A DNA stretch of 41,096 bases from Hyphococcus sp. (lineage in GTDB: Bacteria > Pseudomonadota > Alphaproteobacteria > Caulobacterales > Parvularculaceae), in contig JAJFFY010000085.1 in assembly GCA_021776415.1 (NCBI GenBank), positions 1 to 41,096 of the forward strand, in the 5' to 3' direction. This document shows, piece by piece, positions 32,509-40,838 of this stretch. The translations under genes and the position numbers were made by a program. The notes under the pieces were generated by a model. The model ran no database searches, was not told the DNA's origin, and was given only the letters and a program-made list of their open reading frames with translations. Every line of letters starts with the position of its first letter. Position 1 is the stretch's first letter.

Positions 32509-34296
32509 ATGACCCAAAGTTACGAGATTATCGACCACCAGTATGATGTTGTGGTCGTCGGCGCCGGCGGCGCCGGTTTGCGCGCAACGCTCGGCGCGGC
32601 GCAAGCCGGCCTCAAGACCGCCTGCATCACCAAAGTCTTCCCGACCCGCTCACATACGGTCGCCGCCCAAGGCGGCATCTCCGCCTCGCTCGGCAATATG
32701 GGCGAGGATGACTGGCGCTGGCATATGTATGACACCGTAAAGGGGTCAGACTGGCTCGGCGATCAGGACGCCATTGAATATCTCTGCAAGCATGCACCCG
32801 ACGCCGTTTACGAGCTAGAACATTGGGGGGTTCCGTTCTCGCGCACCGAAGAAGGCAAGATTTATCAACGCGCCTTTGGCGGCATGACCAAAAATTTTGG
32901 CGAGGGACAGGTCCAGCGCACCTGCGCCGCCGCCGACCGCACCGGCCACGCCATCCTGCACACGCTTTACGGCCAGGCGGTTAAACACAACGCCAAGTTT
33001 TTCATCGAGCATTTCGCGCTCGATTTGATTATGTCCGACGAGGGTGAATGTCGCGGCGTGATTTCCTGGGAGCTCGACACCGGCAAAATCCACCGCTACG
33101 CCGCGAAAATGGTGATCCTGGCGACGGGGGGTTATGGCCGCACCTATTTTTCCTGCACCTCCGCACATACCTGCACCGGCGTCGGCAATGGCATGGTGTT
33201 GCGCGCCGGGCTGCCGTTGCAGGATATGGAATTCATCCAGTTTCACCCGACCGGCGTTTATGGCGCCGGCGTTCTCATCACCGAAGGCTCACGCGGCGAG
33301 GGCGGCTACCTCACCAACTCCGAGGGCGAGCGGTTTATGGAGCGCTATGCGCCGTCAGCAAAAGACCTCGCCTCGCGCGACGTCGTCTCTCGCGCCATGA
33401 CCATTGAAATTCGCGAAGGCCGCGGCGTCGGCCCGAACAAGGATCATATTCACCTCAACCTCGCGCATCTCGATCCAAAAATCTTGGCCCACCGCCTGCC
33501 CGGCATTTCTGAATCGGCGAAGACCTTCGCCGGCGTCGATGTCACCAAAGAGCCGATACCGGTGATCCCCACCTGCCATTATAATATGGGCGGCATACCG
33601 ACGAATTATCATGGCGAGGTGGTCACCAAACGCGGCGACGACGCCGACGCCATCGTGCCCGGGCTGATGGCGATTGGCGAGGCGGCGTGTGTGTCGGTCC
33701 ATGGCGCCAACCGTCTTGGCTCCAATTCGCTGATCGATCTGGTTGTTTTTGGCCGCGCGGCGGGGCTTCGTTGCGGCGAAGTGGTCAAGGCCGCAGCCGC
33801 CGCGCCAGAGCTGCCGCAATCGGCGACCGATGCGGCGCTGGCCCGGCTCGACAGGTTTCGCAACGCTTCCGGCGCAACGCCAACGGCGGAGTTGCGCGAC
33901 CGCATGCAGCGCGTCATGCAGGAAAATTGCGCCGTCTTCCGCACCGGCGAGATACTGGAAGAGGGTGTTGAAAAAATCCAGGCGGTCTATGAGGCGATGG
34001 CCGATATCGGCGTTACCGACCGCTCCATGATCTGGAACACTGATCTGGTTGAGACCCTCGAGCTCGACAATATGATCGGCCAGGCGGTCGTCGCCATGGA
34101 GGGCGCGGCCAACCGGACGGAATCGCGCGGCGCCCATGCCCGCGAGGACTTCCCCGACCGCGACGACGCCAACTGGATGAAACACACCGCCGCCTGGTTT
34201 GCCGGCGGCAAGGTCACCATCGACTACCGCCCGGTCCATGACTATACGCTCACGGACGAAATGGAATATGTCGAGCCAAAGGCGCGAGTTTATTGA
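32509..34296 (+). CDS. sdhA: Succinate dehydrogenase flavoprotein subunit
   Basis: 595 residues. The FAD dinucleotide motif [14 protein letters not shown] is at 14-27, covalent flavin attachment is expected at H49 ([10 protein letters not shown]), the substrate/catalytic region is [13 protein letters not shown], and the capping region is [14 protein letters not shown]; the C-terminus ([23 protein letters not shown]) is the family signature. It oxidises succinate to fumarate on the cytoplasmic face of the inner membrane. sdhB does not follow directly; it lies 5.1 kb downstream. Confidence 0.98.
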   Translation: MTQSYEIIDHQYDVVVVGAGGAGLRATLGAAQAGLKTACITKVFPTRSHTVAAQGGISASLGNMGEDDWRWHMYDTVKGSDWLGDQDAIEYLCKHAPDAVYELEHWGVPFSRTEEGKIYQRAFGGMTKNFGEGQVQRTCAAADRTGHAILHTLYGQAVKHNAKFFIEHFALDLIMSDEGECRGVISWELDTGKIHRYAAKMVILATGGYGRTYFSCTSAHTCTGVGNGMVLRAGLPLQDMEFIQFHPTGVYGAGVLITEGSRGEGGYLTNSEGERFMERYAPSAKDLASRDVVSRAMTIEIREGRGVGPNKDHIHLNLAHLDPKILAHRLPGISESAKTFAGVDVTKEPIPVIPTCHYNMGGIPTNYHGEVVTKRGDDADAIVPGLMAIGEAACVSVHGANRLGSNSLIDLVVFGRAAGLRCGEVVKAAAAAPELPQSATDAALARLDRFRNASGATPTAELRDRMQRVMQENCAVFRTGEILEEGVEKIQAVYEAMADIGVTDRSMIWNTDLVETLELDNMIGQAVVAMEGAANRTESRGAHAREDFPDRDDANWMKHTAAWFAGGKVTIDYRPVHDYTLTDEMEYVEPKARVY

Positions 34297-34540
34297 GCCG
34301 CGCCATGAGGGACGAAGAAACAAGAAATCCAACCACTGGCGACTGTTCTTGACCAGCATTCTTCGGGCAGAAGCCTAGCAATCTAATTCTTCCAGAGGTC
34401 GACGTTTTTGCGTTCGCGGCTATGCGATTGAAAACTTCAACGAGGTGAGCCCCGATCGCAGCGAAAATATCAACCTGCCGCCAATTGAGGATTGAACTCT
34501 TCTTGAGTATACTACCCTCGACAAATTGAGGGAGCCAGAA

Positions 34541-34891
34541 ATGTTCGACAGATTTTTCCCATATTTCGTCGGCGGCTCCGTGGTTGCCTTCATCGCGCTG
34601 CGCGTCTGGGGCCAACCTATCTTTGACAATCCGTTGCTAAGCATTTTTTATCATGCCGTTACATTCGCGGCTGCCTTCGCAGCTTTGTTTCTAGCTTTGT
34701 TCGCCTTCTTGAAGGTGCTTGCGGTTTTTTTTAGGTCTGTGCCAGGCATCTTTGTTTTGGTCTACGCCGCATTCGTTGTATTCGCCGCCGCATACGCCAA
34801 GCTAAAACTCGATGACGTTCTAGATTCGCGGTACGGCGACGAAAAAGAGTTCACGACATCGCCGAGCCAAGATGACTATTACCACGCGTGA
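34541..34891 (+). CDS. Small membrane protein of unknown function
   Basis: 116 residues from the ATG at 34541, with GGGAG about 7 bases upstream (a TTG at 34526 is in frame but less likely). Two or three hydrophobic segments: YFVGGSVVAFIALRVW, the FYHAVTFAAAFAALFLALFA region and a GIFVLVYAAFVVFAAAYA segment. The C-terminal tail is polar and acidic. The gene and its 244-base upstream spacer (34297-34540, nothing recognised) look more AT-rich and less codon-biased than sdhA. Its 3' end overlaps the convergent gene by 41 bases. Confidence 0.6.
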   Translation: MFDRFFPYFVGGSVVAFIALRVWGQPIFDNPLLSIFYHAVTFAAAFAALFLALFAFLKVLAVFFRSVPGIFVLVYAAFVVFAAAYAKLKLDDVLDSRYGDEKEFTTSPSQDDYYHA

Positions 34892-35390
34892 AGCTATCGG
34901 CAACATCCATCATGTCATTGGCGATTCGCTCATAGCGTGCCTTGAGTTGGTCGATTGTTCTTCCCAACTCACGCGCCTGCTCTAGTGCAACTTGTCCCGC
35001 CAACGCTATGCCTGCCGCCGTTAGTGCCGTCACACCTTCGGGAGCATTCCTCTGCAAACTTCGAAGTGTTGCGCCATCCAATCGGAAACTTCGAAGGAAT
35101 TTAACAATCCTCGCGGCATTGCCCAAAGCCTTTGCCGTAAGTGCTGCTGCCGTGGCGAGTGAGGCGAGTTGTTCAGCAGTTGCTTGTCGCTTCAAGCCAT
35201 CTGCCTCTCGTTGCAGATCAACTATCCGATCATGTATGCGATCAAGTTCTTGTTTCTTTGAATCATATTCAAGTCGTAAGTCGCGACAGAACGATTTCAC
35301 TTCAATGATCGGTTTGCGATCATACGCTGCTGTCGCCTTCCTAACCGCTTCAGCAAGGTCTGTACCCTTAAACTCGTTACTCTTAACCAT
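34851..35390 (-). CDS. Coiled-coil protein of unknown function
   Basis: 179 residues, start at 35390 supported by AGGAG 7 bases upstream. Residues about 38-75 (RLEYDSKKQELDRIHDRIVD and onward) form a heptad-like coiled coil, followed by an alanine-rich helical part and a second helical stretch (ALEQARELGRTIDQLKARYE). The segment GVTALTAAGIALAGQVALEQ is hydrophobic enough to be a membrane-associated helix. No cysteine-rich or catalytic motif. Codon use differs from neighbours. It overlaps the convergent small membrane gene by 41 bases; both lie in the region splitting sdhA from sdhB. Confidence 0.65.
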   Translation of the reverse strand: MVKSNEFKGTDLAEAVRKATAAYDRKPIIEVKSFCRDLRLEYDSKKQELDRIHDRIVDLQREADGLKRQATAEQLASLATAAALTAKALGNAARIVKFLRSFRLDGATLRSLQRNAPEGVTALTAAGIALAGQVALEQARELGRTIDQLKARYERIANDMMDVADSFTRGNSHLGSAMS

Positions 35391-35713
35391 GTGGTTCTCC
35401 TGTTTGTTTGAAATTCCATGGCTAAGATTAGGGGCGGCCCAACCCCCGTGAATTGATGTGTGGAAATACGCGCACCGGTTGTTTCCGACGCGTCAAACAC
35501 AAATCTGACTTGCGCGCGCAAAAAGCGAAAAATACTACTAAGTACATCCCTGCCGGGATGAATTCACTGATGGCGACGACAATTGCCCGCCTCACAATCA
35601 AAAGCTGTAGAAGTCTCTATTTTGCGGAACTCGAACGAGCTTCAGTACCCTTCGCGATCGCAAAAAAGTGTCACGCGTGGCGTGACACTTGTCTCGTTGA
35701 ACGCAACACCAGC
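35391..35713. other. Gene-free spacer between the coiled-coil gene and the HTH-TonB gene
   Basis: The 323 bases contain a small hairpin CATCCC-TGCC-GGGATG (35545-35560) and the terminator at 35666-35690. Short frames present lack ribosome binding sites or family resemblance. The AGGAG of the coiled-coil gene lies at its left edge. Nothing else recognised. Confidence 0.5.
35666..35690 (-). terminator. Intrinsic terminator for the HTH-TM-TonB gene
   Basis: AAGTGTCACGC (35666-35676) and GCGTGACACTT (35680-35690) form a perfect 11-base stem with a 3-base loop. On the minus strand it is followed by TTTT, and it lies 23 bases beyond the stop of the minus-strand gene ending at 35714. Confidence 0.85.
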
Positions 35714-36907
35714 CTACCGCTGAAAATTCAGCGTCGCGCGCCGGTTGGTCGATAACCGCACCACGCCGTTGGCGGTTTCCGGCTCAAACCGCCATTTGGA
35801 AATCGCCCGCAGCGCGGCCTCATTAAAGCACGCATTCGATGAAACCCCGGCGCGCGCATTGGTGGTGCGTCCGTCTGGCGTGACGTCGAAGAATACGGTG
35901 ACAGTTTCACGTTCCGACGCCTGGCGCTCGCACCGGTTCGGATATTGCGGCGCCTTCGAGCGGATCAGCTTCGGCTCGATGATGACCGGAACGCGAACCG
36001 ATGGCGCTGCCGGCGCTACGGCGTTAAGCGCGCTTTGTATTTCATCCAACACGACTGGCAGCGCCGCAACATCAACCGCGGCGACGTCGCGCGCATTTGG
36101 CATTTCTTCCAGAGGAGAAATATCGAACAGTATTTCATCAACCACCGGATCGGGGCCAGGCAAGTCATCAGGAACTGGCAGGTCAGATAACGGCAGCTCA
36201 AGGATCGGCAGATCCGTGACCGCATTGTCGGCGCCCTCGGAAGCGACAGGCGCCGGATCGTCCGTCCGGGGCGCTTCGGTTTGGCCGCCGCTATCGGCGG
36301 CAACCGGCTGAGGCGCCTTTTTAACGGATGGCTCGCGCGGCAATGCCGGCTCTTCCGCCATTGGCGGGCTAATTTGTTCCTTCACCAATTGCGGCCTCGG
36401 CGTTGGCGCCGTTACGTGGCCCATCACCCGCAGCTGGCTCCCTGCCGCCGCCTCGATGGCGCTGCCGCGGCCTGTCCCGTCGGCGATCTGAAAAGTGATC
36501 CACAAGACAAAGGCTATAATCACCCCGATTGCGGCAACCGACACCAGGCGCACGCCGGCGTCTTCATCCACCGCCTGCGGGAGCTCAACGGGCGCCGCCT
36601 GATCTTCAGGCGGCGCAATATCGGTCTTGAACTGGGCCGCAATCGCCTCAGCATCGAGGCCAAGAAACCCGGCGTAAACCTTAACGAAGCCCACCGCATA
36701 TGGCAGCGCCGGCAGGGCGGCCGCATCGCAAACTTCAATGGCTTCAAGATGGCGGGGTTTTATTTTGGTCGCATCGGCGACATTGGCGTGGCTGAGACCG
36801 GCTGCACGCCGGGCGTTGGCGAGGAATACGCCCGCGGTCTCGCCCGCCGCCAGCTTCTGGCGCGAAGCGTTAAGATCGATAATTTCCGCCGCTTTTTCCC
36901 ACACCAT
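35714..36907 (-). CDS. RodZ-like helix-turn-helix/transmembrane protein fused to a TonB C-terminal domain
   Basis: 397 residues. Residues about 24-95 form a RodZ/HTH_25-type helix-turn-helix (VFLANARRAAGLSHANVADA, KIKPRHLEAIE, PYAVGFVKVYAGFLGLD). One membrane helix is at about 120-141 (RLVSVAAIGVIIAFVLWITF), then a long proline/acid-rich linker of about 160 residues, then a TonB-type C-terminal domain from about 305 (KAPQYPNRCERQ, FFDVTPDGRTTNARAG, NEAALRAISKWRFEP). Two cysteines (NRC and NACF) probably form a periplasmic disulfide. The layout places the HTH in the cytoplasm and the TonB domain in the periplasm. No ExbB/ExbD neighbours. A terminator follows the stop. Confidence 0.85.
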   Translation of the reverse strand: MVWEKAAEIIDLNASRQKLAAGETAGVFLANARRAAGLSHANVADATKIKPRHLEAIEVCDAAALPALPYAVGFVKVYAGFLGLDAEAIAAQFKTDIAPPEDQAAPVELPQAVDEDAGVRLVSVAAIGVIIAFVLWITFQIADGTGRGSAIEAAAGSQLRVMGHVTAPTPRPQLVKEQISPPMAEEPALPREPSVKKAPQPVAADSGGQTEAPRTDDPAPVASEGADNAVTDLPILELPLSDLPVPDDLPGPDPVVDEILFDISPLEEMPNARDVAAVDVAALPVVLDEIQSALNAVAPAAPSVRVPVIIEPKLIRSKAPQYPNRCERQASERETVTVFFDVTPDGRTTNARAGVSSNACFNEAALRAISKWRFEPETANGVVRLSTNRRATLNFQR

Positions 36908-37123
36908 CGGAAACCGCCGCCCACTCTACTCAACAAACCGCACCATTGCGGCCACCTACCCCCCAAGCATAAACGGCGCCAGCGCAAAGCCACGCCGCAC
37001 CCCGTCCCAACCCGCAAAACCGAGCCATCGCCGGTGCGTACTGCGTTGCAGATTATCCCGGCTTCAAATTAGGATATCATCGATCCGGCAAATTGGTGAA
37101 TCGGCGGCAAATCGGAGACGGAT

Positions 37124-37960
37124 ATGACCTATGAATGTTTCGACCTGACCATCGAGGGTGCGATTGCGCATATCCGGCTGTCGCGGCCAGAAAAAGCCAA
37201 TTCGATGACGCCGGCATTCTGGCGAGAGCTGCCCGAGGCGGTTAACGACATCTCCGACAACGCCCACGCGCGGGTGATTGTTATCTCGGCGCAGGGCAAA
37301 CACTTCACCGCCGGCATGGACATTTCAGTGTTCATGCAAGGCGGGCTTGATGCGCCGGCGAAAAATCGCGAGACTGCGGCAGAAGCTTTTCGTCACCATA
37401 TTGCAATGCTTCAGAGAACTTTCTCAGCGCTTGAAGGCGCCCGCCAGCCAGTGCTCGCCGCGATCCAGGGCGGGGCCATCGGCGGCGGCATAGATCTCAT
37501 CACCGCTTGCGACTGCCGTTACGCCAGCACTGATGCGTTCTTTTGCGTTGAAGAAACCGCCATCGGCATGACCGCCGATGTCGGCAGCTTCCCGCGGCTG
37601 GCCAAAGTCATCCCCGAAGGTTGGGCGCGCCAGCTGGCCTATACCGCAGAACGCCTGTCGGCGGCCAAGGCGCTGGAAATCGGGCTCGTCAACGAAGTTT
37701 TCGAGACCCACGAGGCGCTATTGGAAGGGGTGATGAAAATCGCCCGCACCATCGCCGCCCATTCCCCGCTCGCGGTCACAGGCTCAAAGCGGATGATCAA
37801 CTATGCACGCGATCACTCAACAGCCGATGCGCTCGATTATATCGCGCTATGGAACGCAGCGATGTTGCGCGCTGACGACATCAAGGAAAGCTATGTCGCG
37901 AAGATGGAAGGCCGCAGCGCGGCTTATGGCGATCTGCATGCGCTGAAGAAGTCTTTGTAG
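37124..37960 (+). CDS. Crotonase family enzyme, probable delta(3,5)-delta(2,4)-dienoyl-CoA isomerase
   Basis: 278 residues. Crotonase oxyanion-hole regions HFTAGMDIS and IQGGAIGGGIDL are present. Acidic residues D124, E144 and D152 (GIDLITACD, CVEETAIGMTADVG) have the same 20- and 28-residue spacing as the catalytic triad reported for rat ECH1, which supports dienoyl-CoA isomerase rather than plain enoyl-CoA hydratase. The reaction shifts conjugated double bonds so that odd-position unsaturated fatty acids can enter beta-oxidation. GGAG is 6 bases before the ATG. The 216-base upstream region is shared with the divergent HTH-TonB gene. Confidence 0.88.
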   Translation: MTYECFDLTIEGAIAHIRLSRPEKANSMTPAFWRELPEAVNDISDNAHARVIVISAQGKHFTAGMDISVFMQGGLDAPAKNRETAAEAFRHHIAMLQRTFSALEGARQPVLAAIQGGAIGGGIDLITACDCRYASTDAFFCVEETAIGMTADVGSFPRLAKVIPEGWARQLAYTAERLSAAKALEIGLVNEVFETHEALLEGVMKIARTIAAHSPLAVTGSKRMINYARDHSTADALDYIALWNAAMLRADDIKESYVAKMEGRSAAYGDLHALKKSL

Positions 37961-38054
37961 CAACGCCATGAAATTTCCCTGATCTCGACATTCGAGGGTC
38001 ACGCTTTTTGCCGATATGACCGCCGGGCCGGGCGCGTCACTTTGGGAGAGGTTC

Positions 38055-39425
38055 ATGGAACTTCGTGCATCATCCGGAGCCCGGTCGCTTGGCCTCAAGC
38101 TGATTTTGGTCGGCGGGATCGCCTTTTTATTGTGGATACCCGCCATGATGGTCTACGCTCTCATCTGGGAGCGTTCCACGCGGGCCGACGAGGTTAAGAG
38201 CGAAATTTATCAGCTCATGGGCGGGCGCCAGACCATCAGTGGGCCGATTATTCTGGCGCCGGGCGTTATTGATACCGGCAAAACCGACATGAATGGGGCG
38301 GCGATCACCCATGCAACAGTTATCGCCTTCACGCCCCAAGCTCTAAACATTGATGCGGCCATAGACACTTCTGTCCGGCGCCGCTCGATCTATGAAGCGA
38401 CGATTTTCGACGCAGACATTGTCATGAAAGGGCGTTTTGGCGCCCTCAAAGCGCCGCGCCCGGCAGAAGGGGCGTTATCCATCGACTGGGATCAGGCCGT
38501 GCTTGCGGTTAAATTCGCGTCCAATAACAGCCTCAAAGGCGTGCGCGAGAACTTGCAGCTCAAACTGAACGGCCGGGCGGCGCGAACGGGTTTTGAGCCT
38601 GGCTTTGATACATTGCGCGAGCTCAGCGAAGGTCACAGTTCGATCAGTTTCTATGCTGCCGGCGTCAGCACCGCCTTGCCTATAGACAATCCACAAAATG
38701 GATTTTCTTTTGAGCTGTCTCTGCCGCTCTCGGGGGGCGGCGCACTTTATTTCGCACCCGTTGGCGAGGAAACCAGCGTCTCGATTGTAGCCGACTGGCC
38801 GGACCCCAGCTTTCAGGGCGCCTATCTCCCCAGCACCCGCAAAATCACGAGCGAAGGATTTTCTGCTGATTGGCGTATTCCATACCTAGCTCGCGGCCTT
38901 CCGCGAAGCTTCATTGCTGAGGGCAATCTAAACATACTCAATCAGGGGAAAGTTTTCGGCGTTGAGTTCATCGCCATGGCAAGCCCCTATCAAAGCGTCA
39001 ATCGGGCGCTCAAATACGCGTTGATGTTTTTGGGGATCGTTTTTCTAACCTTTTTCCTTTTTGAGGCGACGATGGGCGCGCGGGCGCATCCGGCGCAATA
39101 TATCCTGCTCGGTGCGACCCAGGTGATCTTCTATCTATTGGTGCTCGCCTTCTCAGAACATATTGGATTCGGGCCGGCCTTTGCGATCACAGCCGGGGCG
39201 ACCGTCTTGCTCACCGGCTACTACGCTGCAACTGTCTTTCACAGCCTGGTGCGCGGGCTAATTGCGTTTACCGCCTTTTCAGGAGCCTATGGTCTGATAT
39301 ATTTGCTGATGAAATCAGAGGATTATGCTCTGCTGATTGGTTCTGTTACGGCTTTTGGCGCGATTGCGCTGACGATGTTCATCACCCGTAACCTGGACTG
39401 GTATGGCGCGCGTATAAAAGAATAA
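38055..39425 (+). CDS. creD: CreD-like inner membrane protein
   Basis: 456 residues from the ATG at 38055, chosen because GGGAG lies 6 bases upstream and the family N-terminus ([34 protein letters not shown]) starts there; 38016 is an alternative. A large periplasmic domain (about 50-300) follows the first helix, then about five or six C-terminal helices starting at [20 protein letters not shown]. CreD proteins affect envelope integrity and beta-lactam response in gamma-proteobacteria under CreBC control; no CreB or CreC gene is nearby. sdhB starts 16 bases downstream. Confidence 0.92.
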   Translation: MELRASSGARSLGLKLILVGGIAFLLWIPAMMVYALIWERSTRADEVKSEIYQLMGGRQTISGPIILAPGVIDTGKTDMNGAAITHATVIAFTPQALNIDAAIDTSVRRRSIYEATIFDADIVMKGRFGALKAPRPAEGALSIDWDQAVLAVKFASNNSLKGVRENLQLKLNGRAARTGFEPGFDTLRELSEGHSSISFYAAGVSTALPIDNPQNGFSFELSLPLSGGGALYFAPVGEETSVSIVADWPDPSFQGAYLPSTRKITSEGFSADWRIPYLARGLPRSFIAEGNLNILNQGKVFGVEFIAMASPYQSVNRALKYALMFLGIVFLTFFLFEATMGARAHPAQYILLGATQVIFYLLVLAFSEHIGFGPAFAITAGATVLLTGYYAATVFHSLVRGLIAFTAFSGAYGLIYLLMKSEDYALLIGSVTAFGAIALTMFITRNLDWYGARIKE

Positions 39426-39441
39426 CAAAGGCGTTTACATA

Positions 39442-40269
39442 ATGGTCCAACTGACCCTGCCACAAAATTCCACGGTCAACAAAGCCGGCAAAACTTTCAA
39501 GGCGTCAAAGGATGCAAAGAAAATCCGCGTCTTCAATGTCTATCGCTATGACCCGTCAAGCGACGACAATCCCCGGATCGACAAATATGAAGTCGACACC
39601 TCGGACGTGTCGATGGTCCTCGATGGCCTGATCAAAATTAAAGACAAAATGGATGCGAGCCTCGCTTTTCGCCGCTCCTGCCGGGAAGGGGTTTGCGGGT
39701 CGTGCTCGTTTAACATCAACGGCTCCAACACGCTCGCCTGCACCGCCAGCCTCGACGATCTCGGATCGGGCGACATCACCATCTATCCGCTGCCGCACCA
39801 GCCGGTGTTGAAAGATCTGATCACGGACCTTTCTAACTTCTACAAACAGCACGCCTATATTGAACCATTCCTGATGGCGAAGTCGGACGAGCCGGAAACG
39901 GAATGGAAGCAATCGCAGGAAGACCGCGCCAAGCTTGACGGGCTTTATGAGTGCATCCTTTGCGCATGTTGCTCAACCTCTTGCCCGTCTTATTGGTGGA
40001 ACGGCGACACGGCGAGCGGGGCTGACGAATATCTCGGCCCGGCGGCACTTTTGCAGTCCTATCGCTGGCTTTCCGACAGCCGTGATCAGCATACGAATGA
40101 ACGTCTCGATAAGCTTGAAGATGAGTTTAAACTCTATCGCTGTCACACCATCATGAACTGCACGCAAGTTTGCCCCAAGCACCTTAACCCCGCCAAAGCG
40201 ATTGCCGAGGTTAAGAAAATGATGATCAACCGACCGCCACAGAAATCGACCAAGGCGCCGGCTGAATAA
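39442..40269 (+). CDS. sdhB: Succinate dehydrogenase iron-sulfur subunit
   Basis: 275 residues. The [2Fe-2S] cluster is bound by [20 protein letters not shown] plus the ACT cysteine, the [4Fe-4S] by [12 protein letters not shown] and the [3Fe-4S] by [17 protein letters not shown]. All ligands are present. It passes electrons from SdhA flavin to ubiquinone at SdhC/D. It is separated from sdhCDA by 5.1 kb and follows creD by 16 bases, so it may be transcribed with creD or from a promoter inside it; no separate promoter was recognised. AAGG precedes the ATG at a rather long distance. Confidence 0.98.
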   Translation: MVQLTLPQNSTVNKAGKTFKASKDAKKIRVFNVYRYDPSSDDNPRIDKYEVDTSDVSMVLDGLIKIKDKMDASLAFRRSCREGVCGSCSFNINGSNTLACTASLDDLGSGDITIYPLPHQPVLKDLITDLSNFYKQHAYIEPFLMAKSDEPETEWKQSQEDRAKLDGLYECILCACCSTSCPSYWWNGDTASGADEYLGPAALLQSYRWLSDSRDQHTNERLDKLEDEFKLYRCHTIMNCTQVCPKHLNPAKAIAEVKKMMINRPPQKSTKAPAE

Positions 40270-40429
40270 TCGACTTCGCGCAAATGTCTCTGTCCTGATG
40301 AATTAAATCGCATTAAAATCCTGCCACCCGCGCCAGACCGCCCTTTTTCGCTAAATATGGTCAATGAGCGTTAACCATTCGTGGTCTGAATTATGCTATT
40401 ATCGGCGTTCCGCAACGACGGAGGGCCAG

Positions 40430-40576
40430 ATGCGTATTGCATTGGATTTGGCAATATTCGGCGTGGTTTTGGTTTTTGGGATGACGGTTTTTGAAAGCGC
40501 AGCGCTTGGCGCGCTCGCAGGCGTCATCATCGTCGCAGCAGCAGATGCGCTGGTCTGGGACGCGAACAAACGCTGA
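40430..40576 (+). CDS. 48-residue single-pass membrane peptide
   Basis: GGAGGG at 40420-40425 precedes the ATG at 40430 by 4 bases or so, a strong ribosome binding site. The product MRIALDLAIFGVVLVFGMTV continues ESAALGALAGVIIVAAADAL and ends WDANKR: one or two hydrophobic helices with a short charged tail. A longer frame from 40364 has no such site. Function unknown; it may be a small membrane regulator. It lies 160 bases after sdhB. Confidence 0.6.
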   Translation: MRIALDLAIFGVVLVFGMTVFESAALGALAGVIIVAAADALVWDANKR

Positions 40577-40624
40577 ATACATAGATTTAGAGAGCGCATT
40601 CGCATGCGGCATACCCTTCGCGAC

Positions 40625-40698
40625 GCGAACCTATCGGTTCGCTCCTCACGATGAGGATGTGTTGTTTTGCACCCCTTGCCGCCTCATCCTGAGGAGGA
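40625..40698. repeat. Intergenic palindromic repeat with paired CCTCA/TGAGG hairpins
   Basis: Three adjoining palindromes: GCGAACC-TATC-GGTTCGC (40625-40642), CCTCACGATGAGG (40644-40656) and CCTCATCCTGAGG (40682-40694). The pair of CCTCAnnnTGAGG units in a short interval resembles the 'cctcatcctgaggagc' elements scattered in many alphaproteobacterial genomes. Only one copy is in the window. Confidence 0.6.
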
Positions 40699-40793
40699 TT
40701 TGATATTGGTAAATATCCAATCCGTCGCGAAGGACAGGCCGCATAGAATTAACATTCGAGATCGATCGGCCACCCCTTCCAACACAAGCAGCC

Positions 40794-40838
40794 AAACGCC
40801 GGCCCAAAAAGCGGCCGTGCTTTTCGGGCCGGGCGTTT
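40794..40838. other. Large hairpin in non-coding DNA
   Basis: AAACGCC-GGCCC-AAAAAGC (40794-40812) pairs with GCTTTTC-GGGCC-G-GGCGTTT (40819-40838): about 19 pairs with one wobble/mismatch and one bulged G around a 6-base loop. It has terminator-like strength but no T-run on either side, so it may be RNA structure or a palindromic repeat remnant. Confidence 0.55.

Noticed and set aside
33355-34359. 334-codon open frame on the minus strand
   Set aside because: It is antisense to sdhA, whose identity is certain; no domain or ribosome site supports it.
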